A DNA stretch of 64,000 bases from Microbulbifer aggregans (GTDB lineage: Bacteria > Pseudomonadota > Gammaproteobacteria > Pseudomonadales > Cellvibrionaceae), in the NCBI RefSeq assembly GCF_020524005.1, contig NZ_JAIVKK010000004.1:558001-622000 (forward strand), read 5' to 3'. Of this stretch, positions 42,794 to 52,536 are shown piece by piece (position 1 is the stretch's first letter; each line of letters starts with the position of its first letter). A program made the translations under genes and the position numbers. Under the pieces are notes generated by a model, which saw only the letters and a list, made by a program, of their open reading frames with translations, made no database searches and had not been told where the DNA came from.

Positions 42794-44716
42794 TTACTGA
42801 GATTTGCGTACTCTCAGATACCATTCTGAAAGCAGCCGTACCTGCTTCTCGGTATATCCACGCTCAACCATGCGGGCAACAAAATCAGCATGCTTTTTCT
42901 GGTCGTCCGCAGAGGCTTTGGTATTGAAAGAAATAACCGGGAGCAGGTCTTCGGTATTCGAGAACATTTTCTTCTCGATGACCGCGCGAAGTTTTTCATA
43001 CGAGCGCCAGTCCGGATTTTTGCCCTGATTACCGGCGCGGGCACGAAGTACGAAGTTGACAATTTCGTTGCGGAAGTCTTTCGGGTTGGAAATTCCGGCG
43101 GGCTTTTCGGTTTTTTCCAGTTCTTCGTTGAGGGCGGCGCGATCAAGGATTTCCCCGGTCTCGGGGTCCCGATACTCCTGGTCCTGGATCCAGAAGTCAG
43201 CATACGTGACGTAACGGTCAAAAAGATTCTGGCCGTATTCCGCATAGGATTCCAGGTATGCGGTCTGGATTTCCTTGCCGATGAATTCAACATAGCGAGG
43301 AGCCAGATATTCCTTGATAAAGCCGAGGTAGTTTTCCTGTATTTCAGGTTGGAACTGCTCCTGCTCAATCTGCTGTTCCAGTACATAGAGCAGGTGTACC
43401 GGGTTTGCCGCCACTTCGGTTGGATCGAAGTTGAACACTTTTGATAGGATTTTGAAGGCAAAGCGGGTGGATAGGCCATTCATGCCCTCATCGACACCGG
43501 CGTTATCGCGGTACTCCTGGATAGTTTTGGCTTTAGGATCCGTGTCTTTCAGGTTCTCGCCATCATAAACCCGCATCTTTGAAAAAATGCTGGAGTTTTC
43601 CGGGTTCTTGACTCGGGACAGTACGGAAAACTGCGCGAGCATACGAAGCGTATCCGGTGCACAGGGTGCTTTCGAGAGTGAGCTGTGCTCGAGCAGCTTG
43701 TCGTAAATCTTGATCTCTTCTTTTACGCGAAGGCAGTAAGGCACCTTAACGATATAGATGCGGTCCAGGAATGCCTCGTTGTTGCGATTGTTGCGGAACG
43801 ATTGCCACTCGGATTCATTCGAGTGGGCAAGGATGATCCCGTTGAACGGAATGGCTCCCAGCCCTTCGGTACTGTTGTAGTTGCCCTCTTGTGTGGCGGT
43901 GAGCAGCGGGTGCAGCACCTTTATGGGGGCCTTGAACATCTCAACAAACTCCATCAGCCCCTGGTTGGACCGACACAGACTGCCGGAAAAACTGTAGGCA
44001 TCCGGGTCGTTCTGCGGATGGTCCTCGAGTTTACGAATATCAACTTTACCAACGAGTGAGGAAATGTCCTGGTTGTTTTCATCGCCTGGCTCCGTCTTGG
44101 CGATGGCGATCTGATCCAGGATAGATGGACGAATTTTTACAACTCTGAACTTGCTGATGTCACCCTTGTATTCGTGCAGGCGTTTAACAGCCCAAGGAGA
44201 CATAATTGTATTCACGTAGCGGCGGGGAATACCGTAATCTTCCTCCAGAATCTGGCCGTCTTCAGTGGGGGAAAAAAGCGCCAGAGGGGACTCAAAGACT
44301 GGGGAGCCCTTGATGGCATAGATAGGCAACTGCTCCATCAGCGCTTTTAGGCGCTCTGCGAGAGAGGATTTGCCGCCACCAACTGGACCCAACAGATAAA
44401 GAATCTGTTTCTTTTCTTCCAGGCCCTGGGCTGCATGACGGAAGAAGGAAACGATCTGTTCGATGGCTTCCTCCATGCCATAGAATTCATTGAACGCCTT
44501 ATAGCGCTTGATAACCTTGTTGGAAAAAATGCGCGAGAGTCGCGGGTCGCGAGATGTATCTACGAGTTCAGCCTCGCCGATTGCCATGAGCATGCGTTCC
44601 GCAGGGGATGCGTAGGCGCTGCGATCATTTTTGCAGAGCTCCAGATATTCCTGGATAGTGAGTTCTTCCTCCTGAATCGACTCATAGCGTTCCAGGTAGT
44701 GGTTGAATATCGACAT
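42794..44716 (-). CDS. yeaG: PrkA-type serine protein kinase
   Basis: This 640-residue protein starts MSIFNHYLERYESIQEEELT at 44716, close to the E. coli YeaG length; the longer open frame to 45085 is upstream DNA. It has an AAA+ N-terminal domain with Walker A LYLLGPVGGGKSSLAERLKA, SPLALFSPTEDG, PFNGIILAHSNESEWQSF and a C-terminal PrkA domain (SLSKAPCAPDTLRMLAQFSV, VDEGMNGLSTRFAFKILSKV). It probably acts as a kinase or AAA+ regulator in stress and starvation, partnered with YeaH and SpoVR. Confidence 0.96.
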   Translation of the reverse strand: MSIFNHYLERYESIQEEELTIQEYLELCKNDRSAYASPAERMLMAIGEAELVDTSRDPRLSRIFSNKVIKRYKAFNEFYGMEEAIEQIVSFFRHAAQGLEEKKQILYLLGPVGGGKSSLAERLKALMEQLPIYAIKGSPVFESPLALFSPTEDGQILEEDYGIPRRYVNTIMSPWAVKRLHEYKGDISKFRVVKIRPSILDQIAIAKTEPGDENNQDISSLVGKVDIRKLEDHPQNDPDAYSFSGSLCRSNQGLMEFVEMFKAPIKVLHPLLTATQEGNYNSTEGLGAIPFNGIILAHSNESEWQSFRNNRNNEAFLDRIYIVKVPYCLRVKEEIKIYDKLLEHSSLSKAPCAPDTLRMLAQFSVLSRVKNPENSSIFSKMRVYDGENLKDTDPKAKTIQEYRDNAGVDEGMNGLSTRFAFKILSKVFNFDPTEVAANPVHLLYVLEQQIEQEQFQPEIQENYLGFIKEYLAPRYVEFIGKEIQTAYLESYAEYGQNLFDRYVTYADFWIQDQEYRDPETGEILDRAALNEELEKTEKPAGISNPKDFRNEIVNFVLRARAGNQGKNPDWRSYEKLRAVIEKKMFSNTEDLLPVISFNTKASADDQKKHADFVARMVERGYTEKQVRLLSEWYLRVRKSQ

Positions 44717-45109
44717 GTTGTACGACTCCCTATAGCGTACTGCGCCAGTTACGGGCCCCCTGCCGTGGAGTGCCATTTGCGCTGCAGCGTGGTGGTGATC
44801 GCGAATACATCCCGCAACGAATGCTGAAGAGCGCTGACGCGCGAGAACGCTATCTTTATTACCTATTGATTGTGCGACGGTATTGCTGTCGCACAGGGGA
44901 CTGCTTTCAGTGCCCGCATCTTCAGGATAGCTATGGTTGCGAACTTCAATGTCGGTTAGGCTCAAGAAAGGTTGATATTGGCGCCTGTTTTGCGAATGGC
45001 TTCCAGCAGGTAAAATGCCTCGCATACCTAGCGTACGGGCTAAGGGAGCGTTTCGGATTCTTCCCAAGAGCGCCAAATACGACAAGAAATCTTAGAAATA
45101 AGGAAAATC
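44717..45109. other. Divergent intergenic region prkA/galE
   Basis: These 393 bp separate two divergent starts. It holds one clear perfect hairpin, TGTGCGAC (44871-44878) / GTCGCACA (44888-44895), with a 9-nt loop and no T-run. It could be a regulator site or RNA structure. Frames here (for example 44770-45174) look non-coding. I searched for a sigma-54 promoter, as in enteric yeaG, and found no convincing GG-N10-GC match. Confidence 0.4.
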
Positions 45110-46132
45110 ATGAAAGTTGTAGTCACTGGCGGTGCCGGATATATCGGCAGTCACACCTGTGTAGAGCTACTTGAAGCTGGGTTAGAGCCCATTGTGATCG
45201 ACAATCTCTGTAACAGTAGTGCCGAGTCTTTGCAGCGCGTTGAAGCCATTACCGGTAAGCCGGTTACCCTGCATCAAGTGGATATTCAGGATAGGGAGGG
45301 TTTGCGCGATATTTTCCGTCAGTATGACGTTTCAGCGGTGATCCATTTTGCTGGTTTGAAGGCCGTTGGTGAATCGGTTTCCCAGCCGCTGCGCTATTAC
45401 CAGAATAATGTTGCAGGAACATTGGTGTTATGCGAAGTCATGGAGGAGTTCGGTGTTCGCCAGCTAATTTTCAGCTCTTCAGCCACAGTGTATGGGGATC
45501 CCGCCAGTGTACCGATTCGTGAGGATTTCCCTACCGGGGCAACGAACCCGTACGGCGCCAGCAAGTTGATGGTCGAAGACATTCTGCGTGATCTCTGCAA
45601 GGCGCCGGGCAATGAGTGGAAGGTGAGCCTATTGCGCTACTTCAATCCTATCGGGGCCCATGAGAGCGGCAATATTGGCGAAGATCCGTCGGGCATCCCC
45701 AACAACCTGCTCCCCTATGTTGCCCAAGTGGCAGTTGGTCGTTTGCCTCAGTTACAAGTATTTGGCGAAGACTATCCGACGCCGGATGGTACCGGTGTAA
45801 GGGATTATATCCATGTGGTAGATCTCGCTCGCGGGCATTTGGCGGCGCTGAATAAACTCCAGCAAGAAACTACGGAAGCGGGCTGTTATACCTATAACCT
45901 GGGTACTGGTCGTGGCAGCTCGGTGTTGGAAATCGTGCGAGCATTCTCCGAAGTTTCCGGAAAAGAAATTCCCTATAAGGTGGTTCCCCGCCGCCCTGGG
46001 GATATTGCCGAGTGCTATGCAGATCCGGAGCACGCAGAGCGCGAGTTGGATTGGAGTGCAAGGTTTGACCTGAAACGCATGGTTGAAGATACGTGGCGTT
46101 GGCAATCTAAAAACCCTAATGGGTATAGTTAA
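45110..46132 (+). CDS. galE: UDP-glucose 4-epimerase
   Basis: This 340-residue SDR epimerase interconverts UDP-glucose and UDP-galactose. It has the NAD loop [46 protein letters not shown] (catalytic Ser/Thr), the YGASK Tyr-Lys pair, and [37 protein letters not shown] completes the GalE pattern. AAGGAAA precedes the ATG. It supplies sugar nucleotides for envelope polysaccharide. Its neighbour downstream on the same strand is the dioxygenase gene, 150 bp away. Confidence 0.97.
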   Translation: MKVVVTGGAGYIGSHTCVELLEAGLEPIVIDNLCNSSAESLQRVEAITGKPVTLHQVDIQDREGLRDIFRQYDVSAVIHFAGLKAVGESVSQPLRYYQNNVAGTLVLCEVMEEFGVRQLIFSSSATVYGDPASVPIREDFPTGATNPYGASKLMVEDILRDLCKAPGNEWKVSLLRYFNPIGAHESGNIGEDPSGIPNNLLPYVAQVAVGRLPQLQVFGEDYPTPDGTGVRDYIHVVDLARGHLAALNKLQQETTEAGCYTYNLGTGRGSSVLEIVRAFSEVSGKEIPYKVVPRRPGDIAECYADPEHAERELDWSARFDLKRMVEDTWRWQSKNPNGYS

Positions 46133-46296
46133 GTTTACATTTTTTCTATTGCCTGGAATGGTTAGAGCGGTTAACAAAAAAGATCAGTTTCTGGCTGATG
46201 CACTTAAAGAGTGTATAGAATGTCTTGGCTAGGTCTGGATTTTTCACTATAAGCAAAATATCGAAAGTTTAAACAACCAACATGGAGGCTGGGGGT

Positions 46297-47284
46297 ATGG
46301 ATGAGGGGCTTAAGTTTGGGATGATGGAGGGAAGTTACTTCCCTCTTGTAGTAACACATGATAATCCTTCGTTTGATATTGTCGGGTGGGCGAAAAGCAA
46401 TCAGGATGAGATTCGGGAGTACCTGAATAAGCACGGAGCGGTTCTGTTTCGTGGATTCGATATCAGTAATGTAGAGGAATTTGAACGGCTTGCTGTTGCG
46501 TCGACCAATGCGGATTGGGTTCCATATCTGGAGGCGACCTCTCCCAGAGATCACGTCCAAAGCCGTACATCAACGTCGACTCGCTATCAGAATGACCGCA
46601 CGATTTTTTTTTCACAATGAAAAATCTTATTCCGGAGAATGGCCGTACAACCTGTTTTTTTACTGCGATGTGGAGCCTCAGGTTGGCGGCGAAACGCCGT
46701 TGTCTGACTGTCGGCAGCTATATCTGGATATCCCGGAAGACATCCGCGAAAAATTTGAACGTAAAAAGCTCAAGTATGTGCGGAAGTTCAGCAACAATAT
46801 GGGGATTCCCTGGAAGCAGGCGTTCAATGTTGAGACTCGGGAGGATATGGAAAAGTTTTGTCGAGATAACTACATCGAAGACCTGCAGTGGTCAGAAGAT
46901 GGTACCCCAGTTATTTCATATGTCCGTAATACAGCGATTGAACATCCGGTGACCGGTGAGCGGGTCTGGTTTAACCATGGAACCTTCTTCAATGTGCATT
47001 CTCTTGAGCCTGAGCTAAAGGAGTTTTTTCTTGAGACCGTTGGGCAGGAGGGGCTTCCCTACAATACGTACTATGGTGATGGTGAGGAAATCGAGGAGGA
47101 AGTTATCGAAGTCTTGCGTTACCTGTACGAAAAGAATTCATACTCCTTCAAGTGGCAGAAGAAAGATGTGATTCTGATCGATAATATGTTGCTGTCTCAC
47201 GGTCGCCGTCCATTTGAAGGCGACCGGAGTATTCTCGTAACCATGACCGGTCGAGTGGACTACGCCGAGGTTAGCTCGGTTTAA
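46297..47284 (+). pseudogene. SyrP/TauD-type Fe(II)/2-oxoglutarate dioxygenase, frameshifted in a T9 tract
   Basis: The first frame (ATG 46297 after GGAGG) reads MDEGLKFGMMEGSYFPLVVT through GAVLFRGFDISNVEEFERLA, then ends at 46620 just after a run of nine T (46604-46612). The family continues in the next frame with FFHNEKSYSGEWPYNLFFYC, GGETPLSDCRQLYLDIPEDI, FNHGTFFNVHSLEPELKEFF and LIDNMLLSHGRRPFEGDRS. Removing one T restores a single ~328-residue protein. Key residues (His and Glu in HNE, distal His in SHGRRPF) are present. Such enzymes hydroxylate carrier-bound amino acids. The gene converges on the multi-carrier gene and overlaps it by 14 bp. It could be a true mutation, a phase-variable tract, a programmed slip or an assembly error. 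Confidence 0.8.
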
Positions 47285-50200
47285 CGTTACTGGCCAAAGG
47301 TATAGAAGGTGTCACTGCGGGGGTAGTGACACCTGAACCAAAGTAAATAGCGTAGAGTTTTTGTCCCATATATAGTGACAAGGCAAAAAATGCGGTCATA
47401 GATATGGCGAGTCCCATCGGTGCACCCAAAGCCGTAATAAGCTGGGCAGTAGGGCGCACCAGCTCATGCCCGATAAACAGTGGGAAGGCCAGTATTCCTA
47501 CGACAGATAATATCCTAAGAATTGAATCTGCAATCCCGTCTTCGCTGGACTTCTTGCGGCACAGGTAGTTATAGATGCCAACGGTGCCCAGCAGGATGCA
47601 GCCCAAATAGAATGGCCAGGTCCAAAGGTACAGCCCTTTAGGCCAGTCGAACCAGCGGACATATTCACCGGTCTCCAAGGATATTATTATCGAGAGAAGT
47701 ACGAGAAGAGCGCCCGAATGGGCGTAGGGGGCGAGTGAGTCGCCGCGTTCGATGGAGTGCTTTAGTGCATTGCCTATGGCTGCGCCTGCCAGTACGCCGG
47801 CGGACATTTCTAGATAGTTGTATTTCGCCGTGAGCAGAAGGATCCAAGGTTGAATAAGTGCATTGCTGGATGGTGTTATTTCAGTAGCGTCTATGGCGAG
47901 ATGGCAAAAATAAAAGACACATGCAACGGTGAGGCAGGTCATGCTGAATGCACTGAATAGCCTAAGTACGCGTAGCCAAAGTGGGATACTGATAACCGCG
48001 AATAGGTAGTAAAAAATTACCGAGTAGTATGCGTTGGAAACATCAAGCGAGCTAACTTCTACGTCTTGCAATATGAGGTTGGATACGCGCACAAGGGCGA
48101 GTGCGGTCATACCGGCGATGAGCAATAGGACATTACGGATTGCAAGCTTATCCACAGATCTCCGATTTTTGTCAAACCGCGGCAGCATGAAGAAACCAAT
48201 GCCAGCACCAAAGACAATCGCAAAGCCTGGCGTCCCGGAGCTGTAAACAGGAGCCAGGTAGCGGTTTAATTGGCCCGCCAATGCGGGTAGCCGGTCAATG
48301 ACGCCGGGGACCCAGTGCGCGGCAATATTCATGAGAACCAACAGGCCCCGCATAGCATTCAAAGCCAAACTCGCGGACGCCATCGGAGTTCGGAAATTTT
48401 CGCTGATCTCTGGAGATACAGCTTTGCTATCGTTGGCCGGAGGGGTAGCGGTGGAATTTTTTGGACTCTCTGATGTATAAGAGTTTCTTTTGTTGGCAAA
48501 TTCCGGATCAGTGTCCAGGATTTGCCGGATACTCATGCCTTCAAAAATTTTTCTGCAGGTAGTCCGTTCCAAGCCTGCGGCTTCCATACGAATGGTGACG
48601 CGAATGGCGGAGAGTGAGTCGCCACCGAGGTCGAAAAAATTATCGTCCAGTCCTATATTGTCGATCTTCAGTGCATCTTGCCAGATCTCGATCAATTGAG
48701 TTTCCATTACATGAGGTTGTGTACTTGTATCCTGTGCGGATACTTCCCTCAGATCTGACGGTGCGTCGCGGCCTTCGGTTTGGCTGACGATCTGCTTAAT
48801 GGTGAAACCCTGAAAAATTTTTTTACAGGTCTCTTTAGGGACTCCCGCTTTCTCCATGCGGAGTGCGACGCGGATGGCGGAAAGTGAATCGCCTCCCAGG
48901 CCGAAAAAAGTTTCGTTTTCGCCTACCTGATCCAGCTTTAATACATCTTGCCAGATAGCGATAAGGTCTTTGGCAAGTGTGTTTTCGGGGGCGGACTGGG
49001 ATTTTGGGGCGGCAGCCGTATCGCTTTCCATGGATTCGAGTATTTGAGAAATACTGAGCCCAGAGAAGATTTTTCGTGACACTTCCCGCGGGATGCCAGA
49101 TTTTTCCATACGAGTGGCGACGCGAATCGCAGATAGGGAATCACCGCCGAGGTCAAAGAAGTTATCCTGGGCACATATCGGGTGTACCTTCAGAACCTCT
49201 TCCCAGATCGCGATCAGGCGCTTTTCGCTTGGCGTGCTCTCATTCTTGCCTTCTGCATTGCTCGCGCGTATCGAAGATGATCCACCGAGTGCGCCGGAAC
49301 TTGCGAGTTTTGTCAGTTCTTTTCGCTTGACCTTGCCGGTGCTGGTTTGGGGAAATGATTCAACATTGAATAGTGGCCAGCTGGAACCTCTAACTCCGGA
49401 TTCAGCCAGTATCTGTCGAAAAGCATCGGCTAGAAGTCGATTTGGGCATTTGCATTGGTTTGATATTGCGAGGGCGGGCTGATCGCCGAGGTCTGCGTGG
49501 GCAAGTTTAAATATCGCGATACCCGTTTTTAGGCTAAGTCGCTTCAGGAGTGCTTGTTCCAGACTGTCTGGGGAAAGTTTGATTCCCCCGCAGTTGATCA
49601 GGTCGTCCATTCGGCCATCGAAATACAAAAGCCCGTCGACTTCGTGCCCCTGGTCATTGGTAGTGAACCAGCCATCGCTGTCTACCAGGGGTTCCTTTTG
49701 GCCATCAATCAGGATCGCGCTGGCTATGTGAGGACCGCGAATCTGGATTGCGCCAGTCGTACTGATTCTTAGCTCCACGCCGTTAGAGGACGTGCCGACG
49801 GATTCAAGTTGTTCCTCTGGTGTCGTATCGACGCGCAAGAATGTAGTACGCGAAGCCTCGGATAGGCCGTAGTGTTGTGCGATACACGCGTTAGGGAAAA
49901 GATTGCGTAGCTGTGATTTTTCTTCGGCGCTCATGTATTGACTGCCGATTTCTATCCAGCGCACTTTGTCGCCGACGTTATGTAGTAGTTGCGGGTTTTC
50001 CAGTATCAGGCGCCACAGCGAAGGGACGGCAGAGATTGCGTTTATTTCTCCCCGTTCCAGCATCTCCTGAATTTCAACGGGGTTGAAGCCATTCTCGGGA
50101 AGGTAGAACTCGCCCCCAATTTGGCTGACAGCCCGGCAGCGGCCGAAACCGAAAGAATAGTTTACCGGTATACCCACATACTCTCGGACAGAAGCATCCA

Positions 50201-50525
50201 TCTCCATTACGGAAATGATCCGGTCGGTCGTGTTTTTGAGCGCCCGGTGTGATAGAAGCACGCCTTTGGGGAGTCCTTCTGTACCCGAGGTAAACAGTAT
50301 CTGGGCGCCTTCTTCGGAGCGGTTGCCGGTATAGGCCGGCCCCTGATACCAACCAGATTCACTAGCGACGGTAAGCGTGCTTTGTATGTGAATGTTTGTT
50401 GCTTGCTGCGGATCCCAGTTGCTGGCGATGTTTACGAATAGACCGCCTCGATTCAATACCGTAAACGCATGGCGTACGTATTCCAGGGAGTTCTTGGCTT
50501 CCAGCCCTATGGCTTGCTCGATCAT
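47271..50525 (-). CDS. Adenylation domain - three carrier domains - membrane acyltransferase fusion
   Basis: This 1084-residue fusion has four parts. First, an adenylation domain (1-~410): A3 ILFTSGTEGLPKGVLLSHRA (76-95), A5 AQHYGLSEA, A7 GWFTTND, A8 GRMDDLINCGGIKLSP and A10 Lys398 in TSTGK; it is ~80 residues short at the N-terminus, yet an in-frame stop lies 7 codons upstream of the ATG. Second, three ~90-residue carrier domains with phosphopantetheine Ser463, Ser547 and Ser637 (each GGDSLSAIRV). Third, a linker (~660-715). Fourth, about ten membrane helices from ~720 with LNAMRGLLVL...AAHW, like acyltransferase-3 (Arg726, His737). It likely loads an acyl or amino-acyl group and transfers it across the membrane. 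Substrate unknown. AGGA precedes ATG 50525. Confidence 0.85.
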   Translation of the reverse strand: MIEQAIGLEAKNSLEYVRHAFTVLNRGGLFVNIASNWDPQQATNIHIQSTLTVASESGWYQGPAYTGNRSEEGAQILFTSGTEGLPKGVLLSHRALKNTTDRIISVMEMDASVREYVGIPVNYSFGFGRCRAVSQIGGEFYLPENGFNPVEIQEMLERGEINAISAVPSLWRLILENPQLLHNVGDKVRWIEIGSQYMSAEEKSQLRNLFPNACIAQHYGLSEASRTTFLRVDTTPEEQLESVGTSSNGVELRISTTGAIQIRGPHIASAILIDGQKEPLVDSDGWFTTNDQGHEVDGLLYFDGRMDDLINCGGIKLSPDSLEQALLKRLSLKTGIAIFKLAHADLGDQPALAISNQCKCPNRLLADAFRQILAESGVRGSSWPLFNVESFPQTSTGKVKRKELTKLASSGALGGSSSIRASNAEGKNESTPSEKRLIAIWEEVLKVHPICAQDNFFDLGGDSLSAIRVATRMEKSGIPREVSRKIFSGLSISQILESMESDTAAAPKSQSAPENTLAKDLIAIWQDVLKLDQVGENETFFGLGGDSLSAIRVALRMEKAGVPKETCKKIFQGFTIKQIVSQTEGRDAPSDLREVSAQDTSTQPHVMETQLIEIWQDALKIDNIGLDDNFFDLGGDSLSAIRVTIRMEAAGLERTTCRKIFEGMSIRQILDTDPEFANKRNSYTSESPKNSTATPPANDSKAVSPEISENFRTPMASASLALNAMRGLLVLMNIAAHWVPGVIDRLPALAGQLNRYLAPVYSSGTPGFAIVFGAGIGFFMLPRFDKNRRSVDKLAIRNVLLLIAGMTALALVRVSNLILQDVEVSSLDVSNAYYSVIFYYLFAVISIPLWLRVLRLFSAFSMTCLTVACVFYFCHLAIDATEITPSSNALIQPWILLLTAKYNYLEMSAGVLAGAAIGNALKHSIERGDSLAPYAHSGALLVLLSIIISLETGEYVRWFDWPKGLYLWTWPFYLGCILLGTVGIYNYLCRKKSSEDGIADSILRILSVVGILAFPLFIGHELVRPTAQLITALGAPMGLAISMTAFFALSLYMGQKLYAIYFGSGVTTPAVTPSIPLASNVKPS

Positions 50526-50825
50526 TTGACGGTCCTGTCGGATCTATTCGGTTTTTATGGTCAGTGGGTGTGCCGCAAAGCGGGCAGGGTATTAGGCCAT
50601 CAACAGCAGCGTTGATTTCTGAGAAAGCTCGGAGCAGGAATGGAGTAGGAGAGGACGGTAATGTGACCCCTAAAATTAAAACAATCCCTGTTCAACGCAA
50701 TGCAGGTCGCTATCATCGATGGCGCATGGCGCGAATTTCTTCAGAATCCGTTGTATTCGCGCCACACACCATTATTTACTGAAAAGAAGCAAAGAATCTA
50801 GCCCGAAGGTGTATCGCATCAGCGT
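50526..50825. other. Intergenic region apaH / multi-carrier gene
   Basis: These 300 bp hold the upstream region of the minus-strand fusion gene. I see no gene, no strong terminator and no clear -10/-35 pair. Stops occur in all three minus-strand frames, which argues against a missing upstream exon-like piece of the adenylation domain in another frame. Confidence 0.35.
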
Positions 50826-51656
50826 TTAGAATGCGTCGGCACAGTCCGCACAATAAAAATTTTCATCATCGAGCCGCATAGCCGTCAAATAGCCACCCCA
50901 GACACAGCCGGTATCCAGGGCATAGACGTTTCTGGTGTTCGCCTCTCCTTCCAGGGCCGCCCAGTGTCCAAAAATGACCCTATCGTTTTTTGTTTTGCGT
51001 TGGTCAAAACTGAACCATGGACGGTAGTCGTGGTGGGCGGCCAGTGGTCCCTGCTTGGTGACCAGGTCCAGGGTGCCGTCGGCCTTGCAGAAGCGCATAC
51101 GGGTAAAGTAGTTGGTGATAGAGCGCAGGCGTTCGACGCCTATCAGGTGGTCATTCCAAAGATGCGGCTCATTGCCATACATACCGAAGAAAAAGGCTTC
51201 GGCCATTGCTGGGTCCTGTAGTGCCCTGTGTACCTCGCCTGCGAGCTCCAGTGCCTTGCTCATACTCCAAATCGGCGGGATACCGGCATGCACCATGGAG
51301 AAATATTTGCCGGCCACTTTTTTGTGCACCATGAGCGGCTGCTTCTGCAGCCAGCCCAGCAGTTTGTCGGCGTCTTTCGCTCGCAGTACTTCAGCCAGGT
51401 CGTGTTCCTTGTCGGTCAGCCGTTTGGCACCGTGGGCCAGTGCCAGCAGGTGCAGGTCGTGATTGCCCAGTACGGCAGTGATCTGACTGCGATGCTCGTA
51501 CAGGAAACGAAGTGTACCGAGGCTGTCGGGGCCGCGGTGAACCATGTCTCCGGCGAGCCAGAGCTTGTCCGTGTCAGGATTGAAGCGAACCTTTTTCAGC
51601 AGTCGTTGTAGAGGTTCCAGGCAGCCTTGTATGTCGCCGATTGCATAGGTAGCCAC
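50826..51656 (-). CDS. apaH: Symmetrical diadenosine tetraphosphatase
   Basis: This 276-residue metallophosphatase hydrolyses Ap4A to 2 ADP and removes Np4 caps from RNA. The start is GTG 51656. Motifs: ATYAIGDIQGCLEPLQRLL, LWLAGDMVHRGPDSLGTLRF, AVLGNHDLHLLALAHG, MVHAGIPPIWS and FGHWAALEG. It is full length. It lies 11 bp after rsmA in the conserved surA-pdxA-rsmA-apaH order. Confidence 0.97.
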   Translation of the reverse strand: MATYAIGDIQGCLEPLQRLLKKVRFNPDTDKLWLAGDMVHRGPDSLGTLRFLYEHRSQITAVLGNHDLHLLALAHGAKRLTDKEHDLAEVLRAKDADKLLGWLQKQPLMVHKKVAGKYFSMVHAGIPPIWSMSKALELAGEVHRALQDPAMAEAFFFGMYGNEPHLWNDHLIGVERLRSITNYFTRMRFCKADGTLDLVTKQGPLAAHHDYRPWFSFDQRKTKNDRVIFGHWAALEGEANTRNVYALDTGCVWGGYLTAMRLDDENFYCADCADAF

Positions 51657-51667
51657 AATATCGTCCG

Positions 51668-52489
51668 TTATTTGTCGTCTGGTGCACTGGGTGGAATGAG
51701 GGCGGTGCAGAAGTCGGCGAGCTGCACGTATTCCTGCACGCTCAGAGTTTCCGGGCGTCGGCTGGTATCGACCGGCAGCTGCGTCATATCCAGATCGGGG
51801 AACAGTGGTTTTAGCGCGTTGCGCAGGGTTTTACGACGCTGCTGGAAGGCGACGCTGACGATACGCTCAAGCAGTTTTTCGTCTTGGGCGGGGTGCGGGA
51901 GTGTCTGGTGCGGGACCAGGCGGACAATGGCCGAATCAACTTTAGGCGCCGGGCGGAAGGACTGCGGAGGAACCGGGAACAGGCCCTGTACGCGGCAGTG
52001 GTACTGAGTCATCACACTCAGGCGGCCATAGGACTTGGCTCCGGGCACAGCGCTGAGGCGGTCCACCACTTCTTTTTGCAGCATAAAGTGCATGTCCTGC
52101 ACTTTGCCGCGGAAGCTCAGCAGGTGGAACAGTAAAGGGGTGGAGATGTTGTAGGGCAGGTTGCCGACGATGCGCAGTTGCTCGTCGCCTTCTACCAGGC
52201 TACTGAAGTCGAATTTCAGTGCATCCTTTTCGATGATGGTGAAATCCGGGTAGTCGCGGAACTTGAACTGGAGCATCGGAATTAGGTCCCGGTCCAGCTC
52301 TACCGCGGTCAGCGACGGGCAGCGGTCCAGCAGCAGTGCGGTAATGGCACCCTGGCCCGGGCCGATTTCGACCAGTTTGTCGGATTCCTTCGGGCCAATG
52401 GCGCGGACGATACGCTCGATGATGTTTTCATCGACGAGGAAGTTCTGGCCGAAGCGCTTGCGCGCCTTGTGTTGGAAAAAATTGTCCAT
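51668..52489 (-). CDS. rsmA: 16S rRNA dimethyladenosine transferase
   Basis: This 273-residue KsgA enzyme dimethylates two adjacent adenines near the 16S rRNA 3' end. It has ARKRFGQNFLVDENIIERIV, the SAM motif LVEIGPGQGAITALLLDR, AVELDRDL and the catalytic GNLPYNISTPLLFHLL (NLPY). The C-terminal part VTMQYHCRVQG-type SVMTQYHCRVQGLFPVPPQS and the RRKTLRNALK motif complete it. It lies 47 bp after pdxA. Confidence 0.98.
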   Translation of the reverse strand: MDNFFQHKARKRFGQNFLVDENIIERIVRAIGPKESDKLVEIGPGQGAITALLLDRCPSLTAVELDRDLIPMLQFKFRDYPDFTIIEKDALKFDFSSLVEGDEQLRIVGNLPYNISTPLLFHLLSFRGKVQDMHFMLQKEVVDRLSAVPGAKSYGRLSVMTQYHCRVQGLFPVPPQSFRPAPKVDSAIVRLVPHQTLPHPAQDEKLLERIVSVAFQQRRKTLRNALKPLFPDLDMTQLPVDTSRRPETLSVQEYVQLADFCTALIPPSAPDDK

Positions 52490-52536
52490 GTATTGGTTTG
52501 TTCGCCTGCAAGCAGGCTCCTACAGAAGAAGAGTCG

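Noticed and set aside
44871..44915. Sigma-54 promoter for prkA/yeaG
   Set aside because: The TCGCACAGGGGACTGCTT stretch lacks the GG of the -24 element and is in the wrong orientation for prkA.
44770..45174. 134-codon plus-strand frame upstream of galE
   Set aside because: It runs into galE in another frame, has no ribosome site and a Cys/Arg-rich non-protein-like translation.
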